Below, piece after piece: positions 1 to 5,128 of a DNA stretch of 5,128 nucleotides. Each line of letters opens with the position of its first letter. Position 1 is the stretch's first letter. The notes below the pieces were generated by a model. It was not told where the DNA came from. It saw nothing but the letters and a program-made list of their open reading frames with translations, and made no database searches. Source of the stretch: CAYMZB01 sp964394845 (GTDB lineage Bacteria > Patescibacteriota > Microgenomatia > Daviesbacterales > UBA10151); contig CAYMZB010000043.1 of the NCBI GenBank assembly GCA_964394845.1, positions 1 to 5,128 on the forward strand. Reading direction: 5' to 3'. A program made the translations under genes and the position numbers.

Positions 1-2
1 CA

Positions 3-344
3 CAGGTTATTAATTTTAGGGAAGGGACTAACTGGATAAACTTTGACACAATTACTAAATCGCATACAATATTGCGTCTCTCACAATATTATTTTCCTAA
101 TTGGAGAATTAATGTCGACGGAAAACCTATAAATGTGGAATATAAAAATAACAACTTAGGTTTGATGACAATTATTTTAGGAAAGGGCAATCATAAGGTT
201 GAAGCTAGATTACTCGATACACCAGTTCGTTCCGTCTCCAATATTATCACCCTGTTTACTTTTATCCTTACATTAATTTTATTTTTATCTCAAATGGCTT
301 ATGTAAAAAAGTGGGTTGGTTATTACCGGAAAAGAATAAACTAA
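3..344 (+). CDS. C-terminal end of a large polytopic envelope membrane protein (YfhO/PTPS-related type), 5' partial
   Basis: The reading frame is open from the left edge to the TAA at 342-344, giving 113 visible residues. The TTG at 72 is only the first start-like codon in the frame; codons before it (QVINFREGTNWINFDTITKS) are also open and protein-like, so the gene begins outside the window. Visible residues 25-70 form a beta-rich segment with FPNW (31-34), VDGK (38-41) and GNHKVEARL (62-70). This pattern is typical of the final extracytoplasmic domain of YfhO-like and PTPS-related bacterial membrane proteins, many of which are predicted GT-C glycosyltransferases. One hydrophobic helix follows at about 79-97, then a basic tail (VKKWVGYYRKRIN), which places the C-terminus in the cytoplasm by the positive-inside rule. 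The flippase begins 2 bases after the stop, suggesting a shared glycan operon. The end of a membrane protein is clear; the exact family is inferred because the catalytic part is not in view. Confidence 0.8.
   Translation, partial: QVINFREGTNWINFDTITKSHTILRLSQYYFPNWRINVDGKPINVEYKNNNLGLMTIILGKGNHKVEARLLDTPVRSVSNIITLFTFILTLILFLSQMAYVKKWVGYYRKRIN
43..70 (+). promoter_or_regulatory. Possible sigma70-type promoter inside the upstream gene
   Basis: A perfect -35 hexamer TTGACA (43-48) is followed after 16 bases by TACAAT (65-70), a 5-of-6 match to the -10 hexamer. Transcription would begin near position 77, about 270 bases before the flippase ATG, and could give the flippase and fusion genes their own promoter. 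It lies in coding sequence of an AT-rich genome where TTGACA occurs by chance (also at 2152, 2561 and 5008, without a good -10), so it stays tentative. Confidence 0.3.
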
Positions 345-346
345 TT

Positions 347-1789
347 ATGGATGATTTAACAATAGAGGTCGTAAAAAAACGGGCAGCCTCTGGTGCTGCG
401 ATACTAACCATTAGAACAATTTTCCTGCAAGCAATTTCGTTTTTTTCGTTAGCTTTATTAACGGTCTTTCTTAGTCCGGCTGAGTTTGGTGTCTTTTTTA
501 TAGTTTCTTCTGTTAAAAACTTCTTGTCTTATTTTTCTGATATCGGATTTGCGGGAGCTCTAATTCAAAAAAAAGATAAACCAACAAACATTGAATTAAA
601 TACTGTTTTTACGTCACAACAATTATTGGTCCTTATCGTTTTATTACTGTTATTTATCATAACTCCTTTAGTGCAGTATGTTTATAAATTGAATCAAGCA
701 GGCACTTACTTACTGTGGGCGCTGTCATTTTCTTTACTTTTATCTTCTTTAAAAACAATACCAACAGTATTAATGGAAAGAAGATTAGAATTTAATAAGT
801 CCGTAATTCCACAAATAGTTGAGGCGGTTATTTTTAACACGATTGCGGTTTATTTAGCATGGAAGGGATTCGGAGTAACAAGCTATACAGTTGCAATTAT
901 TCTTTCTGGGGTTGTAAGTCTTGTTATTACATACATTGTGCGACCCTGGCTACCTTCAATTGCATTTTCAATTAATGCTTTTAAGTCAATGCTTAGATTT
1001 GGTTTTCCTTATCAAGTTAATACAATTCTTGCCATGATAAAAGATGATGGGATGATCCTTTTTCTAGGGGGAGTATTGGGACCTTCAGGTTTTGGTGTTT
1101 TAGGCTGGGCCCAAAAGTGGGCTTATGCACCGCTCCGTTTTTTTATGGATCAAGTAATCAAAGTCACATTTCCTGCTTTCTCAAGAATGCAGGATAACAA
1201 AGAAGAGTTGTCGAAAGCTGTCTCAAGGACAGTTTTTTTTGTATGCCTTTTAGTTTTTCCTTCCCTTGTTATGCTTTTGTTTCTTGCTCCTGTTTTGATT
1301 GATGTAATTCCCAAATACAGTAAATGGGCACCTGGTTTATTTGCACTTACTATCTTATCTATTACCTCCTCATTAGCTGCAATCACCACCCCTCTTACAA
1401 ATACTTTAAATGCTATTGGAAAGATCGGAATTACTTTTAAATTAATGATTATGTGGACTGTTTTGACTTGGCTTTTTGTACCATTTTTATCAATCAGATA
1501 TGGGATTAATGGAGCAGCAATAGGTTTTACTCTGGTAGGATTAAGTTCTTTTATTGCCCTTTTGATAATATCAAAATATATTTCCATCAATTATTTACAA
1601 AGCATTGGAAAACCAGTAATTGTTTCTATTGTTTTAGGAGTTATTTTATATTTAATTGATCTTTTCTTAAGTGCGTCTATTGTTGAAGTTATAATGATGA
1701 TTGGAATAGGGGCCCTGACTTATCTGTTAACGGTTATTGCAATAGAGCCTTCGATCATTAAAGTGATTAAAAATATCTTTAAAAGATGA
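347..1789 (+). CDS. Polysaccharide flippase, Wzx/WzxC-like member of the MOP superfamily
   Basis: This 480-residue protein has 12 to 14 hydrophobic helices, the usual size and layout of O-antigen/teichoic-acid type flippases (Polysacc_synt family). Members move undecaprenyl- or other lipid-linked glycans across the cytoplasmic membrane. Family-like motifs are FLSPAEFGVF (41-50), DIGFAGALIQKK (65-76), MERRLEFNKSVIPQIVEAV (143-161), FGFPYQVN (218-225) and FPAFSRMQDNKEEL (275-288). The DIGF..ALIQKK and FPAFSR signatures favour the WzxC-like branch over MurJ. I chose ATG 347 because the next residues (MDDLTIEVVKKRAASG) give the normal short cytoplasmic N-terminus before helix 1. The in-frame GTG at 311 would add 12 residues, overlap the upstream gene by 34 bases and has no better ribosome site. 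Only a weak purine run (GGAAAAG, 328-334) precedes the ATG. The TGA stop overlaps the next gene's ATG. Function is confident at family level; the substrate is unknown. Confidence 0.92.
   Translation: MDDLTIEVVKKRAASGAAILTIRTIFLQAISFFSLALLTVFLSPAEFGVFFIVSSVKNFLSYFSDIGFAGALIQKKDKPTNIELNTVFTSQQLLVLIVLLLLFIITPLVQYVYKLNQAGTYLLWALSFSLLLSSLKTIPTVLMERRLEFNKSVIPQIVEAVIFNTIAVYLAWKGFGVTSYTVAIILSGVVSLVITYIVRPWLPSIAFSINAFKSMLRFGFPYQVNTILAMIKDDGMILFLGGVLGPSGFGVLGWAQKWAYAPLRFFMDQVIKVTFPAFSRMQDNKEELSKAVSRTVFFVCLLVFPSLVMLLFLAPVLIDVIPKYSKWAPGLFALTILSITSSLAAITTPLTNTLNAIGKIGITFKLMIMWTVLTWLFVPFLSIRYGINGAAIGFTLVGLSSFIALLIISKYISINYLQSIGKPVIVSIVLGVILYLIDLFLSASIVEVIMMIGIGALTYLLTVIAIEPSIIKVIKNIFKR
1786..1789 (+). promoter_or_regulatory. 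ATGA stop/start overlap coupling flippase and fusion gene
   Basis: The flippase TGA (1787-1789) shares bases with the next gene's ATG (1786-1788). The bases just before it (ATCTTTAAAAG) hold no good Shine-Dalgarno sequence. Start of the second gene therefore probably depends on ribosomes finishing the first, which would tie the levels of the two proteins together. The overlap is seen directly; the coupling is inferred. Confidence 0.7.
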
Positions 1790-1854
1790 TTAAGTTTTTT
1801 TCGCTTATAATTATCTCTCTCCTTTTTTTATTTAGCGCATCCATTACTTTTGCA
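1786..1854 (+). other. Signal peptide coding segment of the giant fusion protein
   Basis: The first 23 residues have one basic residue (K3), a hydrophobic core (about residues 4-20) and a small-residue cleavage context, T21-F22-A23 before S24. This fits Sec export and signal peptidase I cleavage after A23. It supports 1786 as the true start and places the barrel-like domain on the outer face of the membrane. If it is not cleaved, the segment would be an N-terminal anchor with the same topology. Confidence 0.75.
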
Positions 1855-4800
1855 AGTACAAATTCTTTTGTTTCCATTGTTAATCCTATTAGAGGAAATG
1901 ATTTCTGGGAAATGAAAGATCAGAAGGTAATGACGGCAGTTTTGGGGCAAGAAGGAATACTAAAAAAATATAATGTTAAGGCAACTTATCTAGTTAGATA
2001 TGATGCTTTATTGGATCTGGATTTAATAAAAGTATTAAATGATTTTCCAGACGAAAAGGGACTTTTTTTAGAAGTTACTCCTAGTTGGACTAAAGATTCT
2101 GGAGTTGATTATTACAGAGGAGATACTTGGCATTCAGCAGGAAGTGCATTTTTGACAGGGTATGAATTATTGCAACGAGAAAAACTTATTGATATTGCAT
2201 TTGAAAAATTCAAAAGTAGCTTTGGCAGTTTCCCTAAATCTGTTGGAGCTTGGTGGATTGATGCATATTCCCTAGACTTTATGCAAAGAAAATACGGAAT
2301 AATAGCTGCGTTAATTGTGGCAGATCAATATACAACAGATAACTATCAAATTTGGGGACAGTATTTTTCAACTCCATATTACCCTCAAAAAGCTAATGCT
2401 TTGCATCCTGCACAAAGCATAGAAAATAAAATTCCAGTCGTCATCCAACAGTGGGCCTCCCGTGATCCGGTTAATTCCTATGGAAATGGGGTAAATGAGA
2501 GTACATATTCAGTGCAGGCAAATGATTACATTGATTATCATAATTTGGATGTTGGTTATTTTGACAAACTAATAGACGTTTATACCAAACAACCCTTAAA
2601 CAAATTCTCTCAAATAGTTGTAGGTTTGGAAAATACTTATGATTGGAATAAATATTCAAAAGAATATGAAAATCAAGTTAGGTCCTTGGCAGGTAAAAGG
2701 GATTTAGGACAAATATCTCTTGTAACTATGCATGATTTTGCATTGTGGTACTTAAAGGCATATCCCAAACTTTCACCAGAGCAAATTATTGTGGCAGATG
2801 ACCCATTGGGAAGTTTTAGAAAAGTTGTTTGGTTTATGAATCCTTATTTTCGGGCGGGTTGGTTTTTAAATTCAGAAGGATCTATTTTCCGTGATATTAG
2901 ACAGTATATAGATGGTGTTGAAGAACTTTGTTTTAAAACAAGGTGCGACAGTATTAATTTTGCAACATCTGCGACCCGGGTTTTAGATTCGGTTAGCTTT
3001 GGTCACAAATGGATAATTGATCAGGGTAAAATTTCTAATTTTAATGTTTTAAAACAAAATGAAAACTATGTTATTACTTATACAAATGAGGTAGGTAAAA
3101 CGCGGAAAATAGAATTTTTACCAAGAGATATAGCAGTTGATGGGAAAATTTCCTCTATAGATACCACAATTCTGGATGTTACAAAAAATGATTTAGAAAA
3201 AAAACAAATTCAAGCAAAATTAAATTACGGAATATATAAAATCACTATTCTTTCAATGTTTCAGGATATTTTTGTCTTTGTTATATTTTTGGCTTTTGCA
3301 TGTTTAATACCAGGATTTAATTTAGTGAGTAAAAATATTAAGGATACCCCTTTTTTTCTAAAGGTATTCTTATCTAGTGTAGTTGGATTTGTAGCATTGA
3401 CGTTGTTTTTTTATACTGCTAGTCTGATAAATTTGCGTCCATTGATATTTTTGTATTTTTTAATTAATGTATTCATTTTTATTAAATACAAATTCTTTTT
3501 ACAAATTCTTACAAATTTTCCAAAAATAAAAAATAGATTTTCACTATTGCTTACAATATTAATTATATGTGGAACCATATTTCAGATATTACCTGTTTTT
3601 CAAAGTGGTTTGAAATTTAATTATGGTTTGGGATTTTGGGGACCTAATACTCACGATGGTGTTTGGCATATATCATTGATCAATGAACTACTAAAAAATA
3701 TTCCTCCGCAAAATCCAATTTTTGCAGGAGAAGTACTTAAAAATTATCATTATTTTTATGATTTACTAATTGCTACAACTATTTATTTAACTAATCTTTC
3801 GGCATTAGATTTAGTTTTTAGATTTTATCCAACAATTTTTTCTCTTAGTTTAGGAATAGGATCTTACTATTTGATTTGGAATTTATTTAAAGAAAATCTA
3901 GGAATATTAAAAACAAAAGTAGCTGTTTTAGTTTCCTTATTTCTTGTATATTTTGCGGGAAGTTTTGGTTGGATAGTTGAATTTATTAAGCAAGGACATT
4001 TTGGAGGAGAATCAGCTTTTTGGGCTAATCAGTCTGTTTCATTTAACTTAAATCCACCATTTGCAATATCTTTAATAATTATTATTGCTATCCTTCAGTT
4101 ATTACCTAACTTTTTCGCAAGCGTTTTGCTTATTGGATGTTTAATCGCTTTTAAATCGTATGCTGGAGTTTTAGTCTTGATTTCAATTGGGATTTTGGCT
4201 GTGATTGATATCATATTTAGAAAAAGCTTTTTTTCGCTCAGTATTTTTATTTTTAGTGGAATTTTATCATCCTTTTTATTCTTGCCAAATTTTGCAGTAT
4301 CCACAAGCTTATTAATTTTTTCTCCTTTTTGGTTTGTTCATTCAATGATAGAATCTCCGGACAGAGTAGGATGGAGTAGGTTGGCATTAACTAGAATCGT
4401 TGGATTGGAGGAAAAAAATTGGATTAAATTTTTTGGAGCAGAAGGGTTGAGTTTGTTTATTTTTGTAATAGGAAATCTGGGAATGAGATTTTTAGCCATT
4501 TTCTCTCTAATAAAATTTAGGCAAATTTTAAAAAATAGAATCTTCTCATTTTTATTAATCTTTAGTTTTTTATCGACCTTAATTTCACTTATTTTTGTTC
4601 AAGCCGGTAATCCCTGGAATACGATTCAGTTTTTCTATTATGGCATATATGTCAGTTCCTTAGTTGCAGGAGTTGTAATCTCGCATTTAATTTTTAAGTC
4701 ACCAAAAGTGATTAGTGTCATAACTATTTTGTTTGTTATTTTGATAGGTCCAATTAACTCTATAGTTACCGCAAAGGGTTATTTAGTAAGTCAGCCCCAT

Positions 4801-5128
4801 GCTTTTATATCAAACAGTGAATTGGAAGCTTTAAACTTTTTGGCTAGGCAAGAGGATGGTGTAGTTTTAACTTATCCTTATGATAAAAATCTTAAGAATA
4901 ATTTTAAGGAACCATGGTCGCTTTTTACATATGATAGCTCAGGTTATGTTTCAGCTTTTTCAAAGAAGGAATCCTTTTTGGAGGATGAAGGGCAAAATCA
5001 AATATTATTGACAAATTACAAAAAAAGACAGATTCTAGTGAAAGATTTTTTTACGACCTCGAATATTAAGCAGAAAGAATTCTTATTAAAAAACAATATA
5101 AAATATATCTATATTCCGAAAATTTACA
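1786..5128 (+). CDS. Giant exported barrel-like domain fused to a GT-C-like polytopic membrane core, 3' partial
   Basis: The frame is open without a stop from ATG 1786 to the right edge (1114 full codons). Residues 1-23 are a signal peptide (MIKFF, hydrophobic core, TFA then ST). Residues about 26-330 resemble the glycoside hydrolase/deacetylase beta/alpha barrel superfamily: ATYLVRYDAL (66-75), a GYELLQREKLID helix (125-136), FPKSVGAWWIDAYSL (149-163), QQWASRDP (221-228) and LVTMHDF (312-318). The standard NodB TFDDG and HxxxH metal motifs are absent. Residues about 340-480 are a beta-rich linker containing two cysteines (382, 387). From about 494 to 995 there are roughly 13 to 15 hydrophobic helices. 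The first large outer loop carries HDGVWH (623-628) and NYHYFYD (653-659); later motifs are NPPFAISL (756-763) and GNPWNTIQFFYY (941-952). This layout suggests a GT-C glycosyltransferase. A soluble tail (about 1010 on) ends in NNIKYIYIPK, so the stop is probably close. The start overlaps the flippase stop (ATGA). Domain families are inferred from motif style; the real substrate and activity are unknown. Confidence 0.85.
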   Translation, partial: MIKFFSLIIISLLFLFSASITFASTNSFVSIVNPIRGNDFWEMKDQKVMTAVLGQEGILKKYNVKATYLVRYDALLDLDLIKVLNDFPDEKGLFLEVTPSWTKDSGVDYYRGDTWHSAGSAFLTGYELLQREKLIDIAFEKFKSSFGSFPKSVGAWWIDAYSLDFMQRKYGIIAALIVADQYTTDNYQIWGQYFSTPYYPQKANALHPAQSIENKIPVVIQQWASRDPVNSYGNGVNESTYSVQANDYIDYHNLDVGYFDKLIDVYTKQPLNKFSQIVVGLENTYDWNKYSKEYENQVRSLAGKRDLGQISLVTMHDFALWYLKAYPKLSPEQIIVADDPLGSFRKVVWFMNPYFRAGWFLNSEGSIFRDIRQYIDGVEELCFKTRCDSINFATSATRVLDSVSFGHKWIIDQGKISNFNVLKQNENYVITYTNEVGKTRKIEFLPRDIAVDGKISSIDTTILDVTKNDLEKKQIQAKLNYGIYKITILSMFQDIFVFVIFLAFACLIPGFNLVSKNIKDTPFFLKVFLSSVVGFVALTLFFYTASLINLRPLIFLYFLINVFIFIKYKFFLQILTNFPKIKNRFSLLLTILIICGTIFQILPVFQSGLKFNYGLGFWGPNTHDGVWHISLINELLKNIPPQNPIFAGEVLKNYHYFYDLLIATTIYLTNLSALDLVFRFYPTIFSLSLGIGSYYLIWNLFKENLGILKTKVAVLVSLFLVYFAGSFGWIVEFIKQGHFGGESAFWANQSVSFNLNPPFAISLIIIIAILQLLPNFFASVLLIGCLIAFKSYAGVLVLISIGILAVIDIIFRKSFFSLSIFIFSGILSSFLFLPNFAVSTSLLIFSPFWFVHSMIESPDRVGWSRLALTRIVGLEEKNWIKFFGAEGLSLFIFVIGNLGMRFLAIFSLIKFRQILKNRIFSFLLIFSFLSTLISLIFVQAGNPWNTIQFFYYGIYVSSLVAGVVISHLIFKSPKVISVITILFVILIGPINSIVTAKGYLVSQPHAFISNSELEALNFLARQEDGVVLTYPYDKNLKNNFKEPWSLFTYDSSGYVSAFSKKESFLEDEGQNQILLTNYKKRQILVKDFFTTSNIKQKEFLLKNNIKYIYIPKIY

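Noticed and set aside
72..74. TTG at 72 as the start of a small 90-residue gene
   Set aside because: The same frame is open and protein-like back to the window edge, and the encoded beta domain plus final helix is the typical end of a much larger protein.
311..346. GTG at 311 as the flippase start
   Set aside because: It would add MGWLLPEKNKLI ahead of a normal N-terminus and overlap the upstream gene by 34 bases with no better ribosome site; ATG 347 fits the family length and the spacing.
1109..1122. GCCCA/TGGGC hairpin
   Set aside because: It is a five-base stem inside the flippase coding for GWAQKWA, has no following T run, and is explained by the codons.
1150..1590. Minus-strand ORF of 146 codons within the flippase gene
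   Set aside because: It lies wholly opposite a well-supported membrane protein gene, has a low-complexity composition created by the complementary codons, and shows no recognisable domain or ribosome site.
1787..1789. TGA recoded as glycine (Gracilibacteria/SR1 code)
   Set aside because: Reading through would run only a few codons to a TAA at 1808-1810, while the overlapping ATG starts a long ORF with a signal peptide; glycine is otherwise encoded by GGN, and no in-frame TGA occurs within the three genes.
2471..2659. Minus-strand ORF of 62 codons
   Set aside because: It is antisense to the barrel-like domain of the fusion gene, and its His/Asn/Tyr-rich sequence is what reversed AT-rich codons give.
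4095..4304. Minus-strand ORF of 69 codons, lysine-rich
   Set aside because: It is antisense to membrane helices of the fusion gene; the Lys/Ile richness is the mirror of Phe/Leu/Ile codons.

Overview
This AT-rich window (about one third GC by eye) holds three tightly packed plus-strand genes with almost no intergenic DNA. They are the 3' end of a large envelope membrane protein, a complete polysaccharide flippase of the Wzx/MOP type, and a giant ORF of at least 1114 codons that is still open at the right edge. Nothing convincing lies on the minus strand. No RNA gene, mobile element, CRISPR array or gene-end terminator was seen.

Layout. Positions 3-344 are the C-terminal 113 residues of a gene entering from the left; they show a YfhO/PTPS-related type periplasmic beta domain and a last membrane helix. 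A flippase of 480 residues starts 2 bases after its stop (ATG at 347). The flippase stop (TGA, 1787-1789) overlaps the ATG (1786-1788) of the third gene as ATGA. That gene encodes a signal peptide, an exported domain resembling the glycoside hydrolase/polysaccharide deacetylase beta/alpha barrels, a beta-rich linker, a polytopic membrane core resembling GT-C glycosyltransferases, and a C-terminal soluble segment. It is uninterrupted in one frame from 1786 to 5127.

Organism. Low GC, very compact spacing, weak or absent Shine-Dalgarno motifs, and giant multi-domain membrane proteins with phrases such as FPNW..NVDGK, NPPFAISL and NNIKYIYIPK suggest a Candidate Phyla Radiation (Patescibacteria) bacterium, most likely Microgenomates-like. 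This is inferred from recalled family style, not a search. TGA acts as a stop at 1787-1789 and glycine is encoded by GGN, so the TGA-as-glycine code of Gracilibacteria/Absconditabacteria is not in use.

Joint role. The three genes look like one transcription unit for building or exporting a cell-surface glycan. The flippase would move lipid-linked glycans outward, and the flanking large membrane proteins could transfer sugars from lipid carriers or modify the product on the outer face. The most interesting item is the third gene, which joins a barrel-like exported domain to a GT-C-like membrane core in one polypeptide.
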